A stretch of 64,000 nt of DNA. Origin: an uncultured Eubacterium sp. Its GTDB lineage: Bacteria > Bacillota > Clostridia > Lachnospirales > Lachnospiraceae. This document shows, in pieces, positions 16,176 to 24,552 of the stretch; the first letter of the stretch is position 1; every line of letters starts with the position of its first letter. The notes beneath the pieces were generated by a model. It saw only the letters and a program-made list of their open reading frames with translations. It was not told the origin of the DNA and made no database searches. The translations under genes were made by a program, and so were the position numbers. The stretch covers positions 40,040 to 104,039 of the forward strand of contig CAJTZF010000009.1 of assembly GCA_910584245.1 (NCBI GenBank). Reading direction: 5' to 3'.

Positions 16176-18059
16176 TTATAGTTCACGGAAATCTCCATCT
16201 ACCACGTCTTCTCCGCCATTATCCTGCTCTGCACTGCCAGCGCCTGCGGCTCCCATATCAGGTCCTGCACCCTGCGCTCCGCCTGCTGCCTGCTGCGCCT
16301 GCTCGTATACTTTGGCAAATACCTGCTGCGCACTAGTCATTAATGTCTCTTTCGCTGCCTTCAATTCATCAATATCGGCATCCGACATAGACTCCGGCTG
16401 AGTTCTTTCCAGGATCGCTTTTACTTTGTCAACCTCTGCCTGTACCTTTTCCTTCTCGGCAGCGTCAATGCCTTCTCCGACGTCTTTCAACGCCTTCTCC
16501 GTCTGGAATACCATGCTATCCGCTTCGTTCCGAACATCGATGCCCTCTTTCCGTTTTTTATCCTGAGCCTCAAACTCAGCAGCCTCTTTCACTGCCTTAT
16601 CAATTTCATCATCGGAAAGATTTGAGCCGGCTGTAATCGTAATGTGCTGCTCCTTTCCTGTTCCCAAGTCCTTTGCCGATACATTTACGATACCATTGGC
16701 ATCTATATCAAATGTCACCTCAATCTGTGGCACACCGCGCATTGCCGGCGGAATACCGTCCAGCCTGAACTGCCCGAGCGACTTATTATCGCGGGCAAAC
16801 TGCCTCTCACCCTGTACGACGTTTATATCAACCGCTGTCTGGTTATCTGCGGCGGTAGAGAAAATCTGGCTCTTCTTTGTCGGGATCGTCGTATTGCGCT
16901 CAATCAGCTTCGTAGCGACGCCGCCCATTGTCTCAATTGCCAGTGAAAGCGGTGTGACGTCAAGAAGAAGAATATCGCCTGCGCCAGTATCTCCGGCAAG
17001 CTTACCTCCCTGAATGGATGCGCCAAGAGCCACACACTCATCTGGATTCAATGATTTATTTGGCTCATGCCCCGTCAGCTGCTTTACTTTGTCCTGTACA
17101 GCCGGAATACGCGTAGATCCTCCGACAAGAAGCACCTTTCCGAGCTCGGAAGCGTTAATACCGGCATCCTTCAAAGCATTCGTAACCGGCGTTGCCGTCC
17201 TCTCCACGAGATCCGCCGTCAGCTCATCAAATTTAGCGCGTGTCAAGTTCATATCGAAATGCTTCGGCCCCTCTGCCGTAGCTGTAATAAACGGCAGGTT
17301 AATGTTTGTCGTAGTTGCAGAGGAGAGCTCTTTCTTCGCCTTTTCCGCTGCCTCTTTCAAACGTTGCATCGCCATCTTATCCCCGGAGAGGTCAATTCCC
17401 TCCGTGTTTTTAAACTCACTAACCATATAATCGCAGAGTTTGTTGTCAAAGTCATCTCCACCGAGCCTGTTGTCACCAGAAGTAGAAAGAACCTCGATAA
17501 CGCCGTCGCCGATTTCGATAATGGACACGTCAAATGTTCCTCCCCCGAGGTCGTATACCATGATTTTCTGCTCGCCTTCGTTATCCAAACCATATGCCAG
17601 CGCAGCTGCCGTCGGCTCGTTGATAATACGTTTTACATCCAGGCCTGCGATCTTACCGGCGTCTTTTGTCGCCTGTCTCTGTGCGTCATTAAAGTAAGCC
17701 GGTACAGTAATGACTGCCTCTGTCACCTTCTCGCCGCCCAAATAATTCTCTGCGTCAGATTTGAGCTTTTGAAGAATCATCGCGGAAATTTCCTGTGGTG
17801 AATATTTTTTATCCTCTACAGCGGCACGGTAATCCGTACCCATGTGTCTCTTAATCGAAGAAATTGTATTATCTGCATTTGTAACAGCCTGACGTTTTGC
17901 GGGTTCTCCGATCAGACGTTCTCCATTTTTGGTAAACGCAACTACCGACGGTGTCGTTCTCGCCCCCTCTGCATTCGCAATAACAACTGGTTTTCCACCT
18001 TCCATCACTGCAACACAACTGTTTGTTGTACCCAAGTCGATACCGATAATCTTGCTCAT
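16176..18059 (-). CDS. dnaK: chaperone DnaK (Hsp70)
   Basis: A 627-residue Hsp70. It has an ATPase domain (IGIDLGTTNSCVAV, VYDLGGGTFDVS, LLVGGSTRIPAVQ; to about residue 360), the linker and substrate-binding domain (LLLDVTPLSLAIETMGG), and an acidic tail rich in Gly/Ala ending EDVVDGDFREL. It binds and releases unfolded proteins with DnaJ and GrpE. GGAGAG precedes the ATG. Third gene of the CIRCE-controlled cluster. Confidence 0.98.
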   Translation of the reverse strand: MSKIIGIDLGTTNSCVAVMEGGKPVVIANAEGARTTPSVVAFTKNGERLIGEPAKRQAVTNADNTISSIKRHMGTDYRAAVEDKKYSPQEISAMILQKLKSDAENYLGGEKVTEAVITVPAYFNDAQRQATKDAGKIAGLDVKRIINEPTAAALAYGLDNEGEQKIMVYDLGGGTFDVSIIEIGDGVIEVLSTSGDNRLGGDDFDNKLCDYMVSEFKNTEGIDLSGDKMAMQRLKEAAEKAKKELSSATTTNINLPFITATAEGPKHFDMNLTRAKFDELTADLVERTATPVTNALKDAGINASELGKVLLVGGSTRIPAVQDKVKQLTGHEPNKSLNPDECVALGASIQGGKLAGDTGAGDILLLDVTPLSLAIETMGGVATKLIERNTTIPTKKSQIFSTAADNQTAVDINVVQGERQFARDNKSLGQFRLDGIPPAMRGVPQIEVTFDIDANGIVNVSAKDLGTGKEQHITITAGSNLSDDEIDKAVKEAAEFEAQDKKRKEGIDVRNEADSMVFQTEKALKDVGEGIDAAEKEKVQAEVDKVKAILERTQPESMSDADIDELKAAKETLMTSAQQVFAKVYEQAQQAAGGAQGAGPDMGAAGAGSAEQDNGGEDVVDGDFREL

Positions 18060-18133
18060 AATAATCTCTCCTTCTTCAAAAATTATATATTAAAAATGAT
18101 CTTCCTAACGGTTGTTTTCCAAAGCGGCAAACG

Positions 18134-18784
18134 CTAATTTACCACTTTAACCATGCTATGTCTTACAACACTTTCTTTGTACATATACCCCTTCTGGAAC
18201 TCCTCCGATATGACGTTCGCGTCCATCGTATCGTCTTCATCGTGCATAACTGCATTATGAAGGTTGGGGTCAAATTGCTGTCCTACCGCTTCAATCGGAA
18301 CTACGCCGATTTCCTCAAGCGCTGCGGAAAACTGCTTATATACCGCCTCCATTCCTTTGACAAAGGCATTCTCCTTCTCTTCTTCGGTAACGGCGTCCAG
18401 TCCCCGTTCGAAATTATCGACAACCGGCAGTATTTTTTCAACTACGGATTTCGCACCTATTTCAAACATCGCGGACTTTTCCTTCTCAGAGCGGTTTCTA
18501 AAATTTTCGAACTCAGCCATATTCCGCAATAGCCGGTCGTTTAGTTCCTCAATTTTTTCATCCCTTTTATCTTTTTTTTGCTTTTTCTTCTTTTTTCCGA
18601 CGTTTTTTGATTCCCCGGACTCTTTCTTTTCCGCCTCCAAATCCTGTGAGGAATTCACTGCCTCTTCTGAGGCCCCCTCCGGGTCTTCCTCTGGTTTCGC
18701 CTGCTGCTCCTGCGCCATGCCGGCATCATTCTCCGCTACCTCTTCGACTTCTTCCGAAGAGTCAAACTCTTTTTCATCTGCCAC
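18134..18784 (-). CDS. grpE: nucleotide exchange factor GrpE
   Basis: GrpE of 216 residues from the chosen GTG start. A very acidic N-terminal extension (about 60 residues) and a KKKKKQKKDKRDEK stretch precede the family core: long dimer helix (LLRNMAEFENFRNRSEKEK) and beta domain (GVVPIEAVGQQFDPNLHNAV). It exchanges ADP for ATP on DnaK. The GTG at 18784 has AAAGGTGG at 8 nt; a GTG four codons upstream has its ribosome site too close. The acidic and basic low-complexity extension is longer than in the E. coli protein. Confidence 0.95.
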   Translation of the reverse strand: MADEKEFDSSEEVEEVAENDAGMAQEQQAKPEEDPEGASEEAVNSSQDLEAEKKESGESKNVGKKKKKQKKDKRDEKIEELNDRLLRNMAEFENFRNRSEKEKSAMFEIGAKSVVEKILPVVDNFERGLDAVTEEEKENAFVKGMEAVYKQFSAALEEIGVVPIEAVGQQFDPNLHNAVMHDEDDTMDANVISEEFQKGYMYKESVVRHSMVKVVN

Positions 18785-18859
18785 CTTTCCAACCACCTTT
18801 CTAAATTGTCTCTATCTTCTTGTATGCTGCGCTTGCCATATTGCAAACCAGACGGCATA

Positions 18860-19888
18860 TCAGTCTTTTGATTTGAAAATCTCATCCAACTGCTGCATAC
18901 AATTCTCCAAGGTTCCAACTACCTTCTCATAATCCATACGTTTAGGTCCGACAATGCCTATTTTACCGTATACACCTTCTTTGATCTGGTAAGTAGCAGT
19001 TACCACAGAACAATCCTTCATCGCCTCCACTGGGGATTCATCTCCGATATACACCTGAATCCCATGCTCCTCGGTATTGGCATCGTCATTCACCCAGGCT
19101 TCCAGCCGCTGCTTCTCCTCAAACGTAGTGAGCAGCTTCGCCATCTTCTCCTTGTCGCTCAGCTCTGGATATTTCAAAATATTTGTAGCGCCCGAAGTAA
19201 AAATCTGGGACGTCTCCTCATCCCTCATCGCTTCCGCGATGCAGTCAAGTATACTGGATGCCAAATCTCCGTATTCCCCAGCCTTTTCCTTGATATCCTG
19301 CATAATCGCCATATTGATCTCTGTCACATCAAGGCCATTTAATGCCGCATTAATTATAAAATTCAACTGGGCAACGATATTGTCATCAATCGGAGCTGAC
19401 AAATCGATAAACTTATTGTTCACATGATTGTTGTCAAGGACAACGATCACTAGAATTTGTACATCTGAAATTGGATTCAGCTGAATAAACTTTATTTTCT
19501 TATGGTCATATTTCGGCTTAGAAACCATCGTCGTATAATTGGTATTCTCCGCCAAAAGCCTTGCCACCTGCTGTAGAAGCAAATCAATTTTGTCGGCTTT
19601 CTGAATGAGCAATCCCTTCATATCCTCAACTTCATTTTCCTTATTTTTGAGGACCATATCCACATACATCCGGTATGCCTTATCTGATGGAATCCGTCCG
19701 GCTGACGTATGTGGCTGGAGTATATAACCCATCTCCTCCAGATCCGCCATCTCATTGCGTATCGTCGCGGAACTAAGATTCAGATCCGTGTATTTTGAAA
19801 CGGTCCGAGAGCCAACGGGTTCGCCACTCTCCAAATAGGTTTGGATGATCGCCTCAAGAATTTTTTGCTTTCGTTCATCAAGTTGCAT
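18860..19888 (-). CDS. hrcA: heat-inducible transcription repressor HrcA
   Basis: A 342-residue HrcA. The N-terminal winged helix (RKQKILEAIIQTYLESGEPVGSRTVSKY) is followed by the ATIRNEMADLEEMGY motif and a C-terminal regulatory domain ending in VGPKRMDYEKVVGTLE. It represses chaperone genes at CIRCE sites and needs folding help from GroEL. The ATG at 19888 is preceded by AAAGGAAG. An in-frame GTG at 19915 lies inside CIRCE and is rejected. It heads the cluster and so represses itself. Confidence 0.96.
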   Translation of the reverse strand: MQLDERKQKILEAIIQTYLESGEPVGSRTVSKYTDLNLSSATIRNEMADLEEMGYILQPHTSAGRIPSDKAYRMYVDMVLKNKENEVEDMKGLLIQKADKIDLLLQQVARLLAENTNYTTMVSKPKYDHKKIKFIQLNPISDVQILVIVVLDNNHVNNKFIDLSAPIDDNIVAQLNFIINAALNGLDVTEINMAIMQDIKEKAGEYGDLASSILDCIAEAMRDEETSQIFTSGATNILKYPELSDKEKMAKLLTTFEEKQRLEAWVNDDANTEEHGIQVYIGDESPVEAMKDCSVVTATYQIKEGVYGKIGIVGPKRMDYEKVVGTLENCMQQLDEIFKSKD

Positions 19889-19904
19889 GTCATCACTTCC
19901 TTTG

Positions 19905-19931
19905 TTAGCACTCACTAGGATCGAGTGCTAA
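19905..19931. promoter_or_regulatory. CIRCE operator
   Basis: TTAGCACTC-N9-GAGTGCTAA is a perfect CIRCE element, just downstream of the predicted transcription start of hrcA-grpE-dnaK-dnaJ. Confidence 0.98.
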
Positions 19932-19946
19932 TGTTGGGCTAAATTA

Positions 19947-19975
19947 AAGATAACACCCTTGAATCAGTTTGTCAA
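19947..19975 (-). promoter_or_regulatory. hrcA operon promoter
   Basis: On the minus strand TTGACA (19970-19975), 17 nt, TATCTT (19947-19952). Start expected near 19940, 9 nt before CIRCE. Confidence 0.8.
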
Positions 19976-20041
19976 GGGTGTTTTTCATTTTTATTATATA
20001 TTTTTCTATTTTTTTTATTCAACGATGTCCCCCTGCAACAT

Positions 20042-20545
20042 CTAAATCACAGGAAATCCAAATCCCTTCAGTATTTCTGGAAGCGGACTCACGTCCTGTA
20101 ACCACATAACAAATGTATTATCCCTGGCCGATTTGACAATTGTCTGGCACCACGTATACTCCTGAAGACATCCGAGCACAGCTAAGACCGACCACGCTAT
20201 CAAAAATCCGAGCACCAAACCAAGTACAGCTCCCCCAAACCGGTTTATTCCACTGATCACCGGCACATCATCCACAACCCGGAGCAGCCTTCCGATAAAA
20301 TGAAATACAAAAACACTCACGATAAATGCGATCGAATAACCAATTCCCTTGCTCGCCGCCATTGTACCGGGAAGCCTCTCTGCAATGACCGGCGCCAACC
20401 CAATTGCTATTATTAAAATTACAATATTTTTGACTATGCCATACAGTCCCAGCAGCAGTCCCCGCTTTCCCCCCATCACCGTGCTGCAAATCAATATCGC
20501 GGCCAGCACGATGCCTAAAATGTGTCCTTCCAACCCTTCCAGCAT
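20042..20545 (-). CDS. CvpA family membrane protein
   Basis: A 167-residue protein with four hydrophobic segments (about 8-28, 32-52, 70-90, 100-125). It has the Gly-rich GGKRGLLLGLYG and the later GGAVLGLVLGFL typical of CvpA/colicin V production family proteins. The family sits in the inner membrane, and its molecular function in Firmicutes is not settled. AAAGGAGG precedes the ATG. It is 25 nt downstream of the DUF5711-like gene, so the two may share a transcript. Confidence 0.82.
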   Translation of the reverse strand: MLEGLEGHILGIVLAAILICSTVMGGKRGLLLGLYGIVKNIVILIIAIGLAPVIAERLPGTMAASKGIGYSIAFIVSVFVFHFIGRLLRVVDDVPVISGINRFGGAVLGLVLGFLIAWSVLAVLGCLQEYTWCQTIVKSARDNTFVMWLQDVSPLPEILKGFGFPVI

Positions 20546-20569
20546 GTGAATTCCTCCTTTTGTATATTT

Positions 20570-21757
20570 TTACCCTGATAATTTAACCAACTGAATAGAA
20601 ACTTCATCTAAATAGTAATATTGATTATCCTTTGACGCCGGCAAAAAGAAATCACATTTATTTGCAAACTCAAAGGAAAATTTTTCATTTCCATTCTTTC
20701 TTAGTATATGGCAGCTTCGGTCATCTGTGAATATAATCTCCCCGTCTGACATCAAAAGGTTGGAATAAGAATACGGGATCTTCTGCGCCAGCTCCTCCTT
20801 CCCTCTGAAATTGTACAGATAAACCGTTTGATCCTCTGCATTGCCAGCCGTTCCGGTAATAATCAAAATATTCTCTTCATCAAAATCCGCGCTTTTCACA
20901 TCCTTGTCAAACACCTTTTCAAACACCTGCTCCGGCTTCTTCATATTGTCAAAGAGCGTAAATCTGTCCTCGCAGAAAATCGCTACCCTGTCGTCTGAGA
21001 GAAATCCAATGTGGGAAGGGATTGTTTTCTCAAAAGCTTTTCCCCCGACTAGCATGTTCTGATCTTGTCCCACCTCAGTAAAGTTGTAAAAGCACACTTT
21101 ATTTTGCATCGATCCATTGTCAACGAGCATATATGAAATCACAAAACTGTTTCCATCCGGTGACAAATCAAAATCCAATGGATACCCGTCATCAGCCACA
21201 TTGGTCGGAATTTCCACATTCAATGGATCTACCGTGCTGTACGGATCATAAATATTAATAACGTCAGAATCCTCATCCTGGACAAGGACAGCTACCTTGC
21301 CGCCCTCACATATTTTTGCCCTTCCGATCGGCAGCATCGTCTCAATACACACCCCCTGGTCCTCTCCGTTATAAACGTAAAACTTTTTCGCGCCAATGTC
21401 CGCCACCATCACATAATCGCCGCGCATCTCCACTGCCGGGTGCTCCATCTCATAACCGCCGTTCCACAGCACCTCTCCTGACGCATCAATGGCCGATATC
21501 CCATCCCTGCTATATTTCAATAAATTTCCCTGATACGGAACATATGTAACTCCATTGCTGTCCTTTCTCGCTTTCTCGCTCACTACATCATATCCAGAAA
21601 AGGAACGGTTTACAAAATAAAAGGAAACCGCGAAAATGACAACGATTCCAAGTATAACCGCCGTGCCGATGAGACAAAACAAAAGAACCTTCTTACGATT
21701 TTTTTTCTCTTTCTGCCTGTTTCCCTCTTCGAACGCATTCTCAAACAAGTTATTCAT
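20570..21757 (-). CDS. DUF5711-like membrane-anchored beta-propeller protein
   Basis: A 395-residue protein. A short basic cytoplasmic start (EEGNRQKEKKNRKK) precedes one transmembrane helix (VLLFCLIGTAVILGIVVIFA, about 25-48). The rest should be outside the cell, with repeated beta units such as VTYVPYQGNLLKYSRDGISA and EVLWNGGYEMEHPAV that suggest a WD40- or PQQ-like propeller. It resembles the DUF5711 proteins of Lachnospiraceae. Function unknown. It lies upstream of cvpA on the same strand. Confidence 0.7.
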   Translation of the reverse strand: MNNLFENAFEEGNRQKEKKNRKKVLLFCLIGTAVILGIVVIFAVSFYFVNRSFSGYDVVSEKARKDSNGVTYVPYQGNLLKYSRDGISAIDASGEVLWNGGYEMEHPAVEMRGDYVMVADIGAKKFYVYNGEDQGVCIETMLPIGRAKICEGGKVAVLVQDEDSDVINIYDPYSTVDPLNVEIPTNVADDGYPLDFDLSPDGNSFVISYMLVDNGSMQNKVCFYNFTEVGQDQNMLVGGKAFEKTIPSHIGFLSDDRVAIFCEDRFTLFDNMKKPEQVFEKVFDKDVKSADFDEENILIITGTAGNAEDQTVYLYNFRGKEELAQKIPYSYSNLLMSDGEIIFTDDRSCHILRKNGNEKFSFEFANKCDFFLPASKDNQYYYLDEVSIQLVKLSG

Positions 21758-21844
21758 TTTTGCTCACCCCGGCTTCACAATATGCGTATAAATATTACCC
21801 TCCTATTCTAACACAAGGTATTTTATTTTTCAAGCATCGTGAGA

Positions 21845-22834
21845 TCATTGAGCTTCCACGCCACCGCCGGATACGGCGCCCATCGCAGATTTTACACTGC
21901 TTCCACTGACCGCTTCTGCCCCCTTCCCATCTGGCTGCGTGCGGTCCGTACCGGGCGTCTGCAATTGTACCGCCTGTCCGCTCACTGCTCCTATTGAAAC
22001 TACGCCGCCGCCGATCGTCTCGACAGTCGTTTTGTCCTTCTCTTCCTCCTCATCTTTCTTCTCTCCCTTGAGCGCCGCCTGCAGTCCCGCTATCTGATTT
22101 TTCAATTCTGTCAGTCCATTTTGGTTATTGAGCGCAATCGCCCCGAGCAGCAGTCCTAAAACGAGCACGAGACTTGCCAGTCCAAACGTCCATTTCCCGT
22201 CCGCCTCTTTTTCCTTTTTCCGCTCTTCATTTTCCCGGATCACACCTCGTATATTCCGAATCACCCGGTCGTCCTCCTGTTCCACGATGTGGACAAACCG
22301 GTTGGACTGTTCCATCATATAATTGCGCATCTCAGGATTCTTTTCATAATAAATGTAATATCCGCCCTGTTTGGAAAAATCTCCGTTGTTATACAAATAG
22401 AAGTCATCCTGGCTGCCATTGCTTTCATATATGTATAGGAGCTTGTCCCCGTCTGAAAAATTTCTCCGGTGAATTTCCAGCAGATAATCCGGCATACGGG
22501 AAGATTTATTCCCGCCGGAATAATACCATCCTACTACATCCAGATCTGTGAAATTCTCCTTGATATCCGTGTAAATGCCTGTCCACATTTCATGGGAAAA
22601 CGTGTCGCTGTTGCGCAGTTCAAAATCCTTAATCGAAACCATACCCGACACGAGAAATACCTTTTCACGCGCATGATAAAAACGATGTCCCAATAGCACA
22701 CCGCCGATTTCCACGCCCTGCTGCTGTTTCGCCAGCTTTTTTGCAAAAGACATCACATAATCTTCGACGTAAATCTGGGTTTTTCCCTTTGTATCGCCTA
22801 TCTGCCTTAGGCTTTTCGGTGCTTTCCAATCCAT
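21845..22834 (-). CDS. membrane protein with degenerate MPN/JAB-like domain
   Basis: A 329-residue protein. Residues about 20-190 resemble an MPN/JAB1 domain: VEIGGVLLGH keeps the usual Glu (E42), but VGWYYSGGN stands where active enzymes have W-Y-H-x-H-P. The metal-binding histidines are therefore replaced by Tyr and Gly, although D116 and HRRNF remain. One transmembrane helix follows (about 212-232), then a coiled coil (TELKNQIAGLQAALKGEKK) and a Gly/Ser/Val-rich extracellular tail. I infer an inactive, binding-type MPN domain. No known family was recognised for the whole protein. Confidence 0.55.
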   Translation of the reverse strand: MDWKAPKSLRQIGDTKGKTQIYVEDYVMSFAKKLAKQQQGVEIGGVLLGHRFYHAREKVFLVSGMVSIKDFELRNSDTFSHEMWTGIYTDIKENFTDLDVVGWYYSGGNKSSRMPDYLLEIHRRNFSDGDKLLYIYESNGSQDDFYLYNNGDFSKQGGYYIYYEKNPEMRNYMMEQSNRFVHIVEQEDDRVIRNIRGVIRENEERKKEKEADGKWTFGLASLVLVLGLLLGAIALNNQNGLTELKNQIAGLQAALKGEKKDEEEEKDKTTVETIGGGVVSIGAVSGQAVQLQTPGTDRTQPDGKGAEAVSGSSVKSAMGAVSGGGVEAQ

Positions 22835-23032
22835 AACGATCCTCCATTCCTGATTTATATTAGTTCAATTATACGACATGGAAAACAAATTTTTTGTCAG
22901 TTTATGTAAGCCTTGCAAGAAACCTTTCGCCATATTTCGACTTCAAATGCAAAAACTTTATTTATTTTGTATGAGTATTTTTCGCTGAACTGCCAATACT
23001 TTTTCTTAGAACGAACAGAAAGGGAGTTGAAC

Positions 23033-23614
23033 ATGATACATTATTTCAATCCATCCGATAAATATGCTTTAAATGAATTTTCCAAAACCCTGACAATTTT
23101 AATGAGAAAACATGATATTTCAAATAGAGAAACTGTAATTGTATGCATCGGCTCTGACCGCGCCACAGGGGACTCACTCGGCCCGATCGTGGGGCATCTT
23201 CTCGCCATGCACCAAAAAAACTTCCATCTTTATGGCACGCTGGAAAACCCTGTCCATGCCAAAAATCTGGAAGATGCTCTCGCCTTTATACATTCCAACC
23301 ACAAAAATCCGGTTATCATCGCTATCGACGCGTCCCTCGGCATCGCCGAACATGTGGGATATATCACCGTGGGGGAAGGATCTCTCTCCCCGGGCGTCGG
23401 AGTGTCAAAAAACCTGCCCTCTGTCGGCGACCTGTTTATTACGGGAATTGTAAATCTATCCGGTTTTGGCGGACAGATGCTTTTACAGACAACCCGGCTC
23501 AACCTCGTCATGCACCTGGCGGACTTTATTTATAAAGGACTGAACCGCTGTCTGACTACCGAATGCCGCACCTCTTATAAGGAGGCGGCGTCAAAGCTCC
23601 GTCCTGCCCTGTAA
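23033..23614 (+). CDS. yyaC: spore protease YyaC-like protein
   Basis: A 193-residue protein of the YyaC family, related to the germination protease fold. Motifs include VIVCIGSDRATGDSLGP, GTLENPVHAKNL, IAIDASLG and GVGVSKNLPSVGD. YyaC is confined to spore formers and is made in sporulation. The ATG at 23033 follows AGGGAG; the open frame extends upstream without a better start. Its last 24 nt overlap the end of the convergent recR. No sigma-A promoter is obvious, which fits a sporulation sigma factor, but I did not identify one. Confidence 0.85.
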   Translation: MIHYFNPSDKYALNEFSKTLTILMRKHDISNRETVIVCIGSDRATGDSLGPIVGHLLAMHQKNFHLYGTLENPVHAKNLEDALAFIHSNHKNPVIIAIDASLGIAEHVGYITVGEGSLSPGVGVSKNLPSVGDLFITGIVNLSGFGGQMLLQTTRLNLVMHLADFIYKGLNRCLTTECRTSYKEAASKLRPAL

Positions 23615-24187
23615 CGCGCGGTATAGCGTGACCTCATCAATATATTCCAAATCGCCGCCGACCGGAACACCGCTGGCGATCCGGGTCACCTTAATACCGG
23701 CAGGCTTGAGAAGTTTGCTTATGTACATGGCGGTGGCCTCACCCTCCAGCGAGGAATTTGTGGCGATAATAACTTCCCGTACCTCCCCCTGCAGCCTTTG
23801 CAAAAGCTCTTTAAGCTTAATATCCGCCGGGGTTATGCCCAGACTCGGGTTAATTGCACCGTGCAGGACGTGGTACACACCATCGTACTGCCCGGTCTTT
23901 TCATAAGCAATAAGATCTCTCGTATCCTCTACTACCATAATTGTCTTTTTATCGCGTTTCGGGTTACTGCAAATGGGGCATATATCACTGTCTGTCAGCG
24001 TAAAACACCCTTTGCAGTACCGGACATTTTTTCGCGCCGTTAAAATGACAGACGACAACCTCTCGGCGCGTTCTTCCGGCATATTTAATATGTGGAATGC
24101 CAGGCGCTGCGCCGATTTCGCGCCGATGCTCGGCAGCTGGGCCAGCTCTTCAATCAAATTATTTATGGATTCCGAATAGTAATTCAT
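23591..24187 (-). CDS. recR: recombination mediator RecR
   Basis: A 198-residue RecR. It has an N-terminal helix-hairpin-helix region (LAQLPSIGAKSAQRLAFHIL), a four-Cys zinc finger (CKGCFTLTDSDICPIC) and a Toprim domain (MVVEDTRDLIAYEKTG, ATNSSLEGEATAMY). With RecO it loads RecA on SSB-coated DNA. It overlaps ybaB by 1 nt and ends inside the convergent yyaC. The dnaX-ybaB-recR order is conserved. Confidence 0.97.
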   Translation of the reverse strand: MNYYSESINNLIEELAQLPSIGAKSAQRLAFHILNMPEERAERLSSVILTARKNVRYCKGCFTLTDSDICPICSNPKRDKKTIMVVEDTRDLIAYEKTGQYDGVYHVLHGAINPSLGITPADIKLKELLQRLQGEVREVIIATNSSLEGEATAMYISKLLKPAGIKVTRIASGVPVGGDLEYIDEVTLYRALQGRTEL

Positions 24188-24537
24188 TAGAATGGAAATC
24201 CTCCGCCCAGGTTCAGACCGCCAGTAAGCGCCTCCATTGCTTTTGTATTGTCTTCCTCCATCTTGCGAAGCGCTTCATTGGTAGCTGCCACAATTAAATC
24301 CTCCAGCATCTCGATGTCATCTGGATCTACCACCTCTTCCGACAGCTTTACAGAAAGAACCTCCTTCTTACCAGACACTTTAACCGTCACCGCGCCGCCT
24401 CCGGCAGTGGCCTCAAATTCCTTGTCTTCCATCTCTTTCTGCTGTTCTTCCATCTGACGCTGCATCTTCTGTGCCTGTTTCATCAGATTATTCATATTCC
24501 CGGGCATACCGCCCTGAAAGCCTCCACGTCTTGCCAT
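24187..24537 (-). CDS. ybaB: YbaB/EbfC nucleoid-associated protein
   Basis: A 116-residue YbaB/EbfC protein: MNNLMKQAQKMQRQMEE, then FEATAGGGAVTVKVSGKKEV and DLIVAATNEAL. The family binds DNA as a dimer and is linked to nucleoid structure and recombination. Gly-rich extensions are present at both ends. It lies 15 nt after dnaX and overlaps recR by 1 nt. Confidence 0.94.
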   Translation of the reverse strand: MARRGGFQGGMPGNMNNLMKQAQKMQRQMEEQQKEMEDKEFEATAGGGAVTVKVSGKKEVLSVKLSEEVVDPDDIEMLEDLIVAATNEALRKMEEDNTKAMEALTGGLNLGGGFPF

Positions 24538-24552
24538 CTTTTCCCTTCCTTT

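Noticed and set aside
17067..17801. Plus-strand 244-codon frame inside dnaK
   Set aside because: Antisense shadow of a conserved coding sequence; no ribosome site or domain.
19889..19915. GTG start for hrcA at 19915
   Set aside because: It lies inside the CIRCE operator and lacks a ribosome site; the ATG at 19888 has one.
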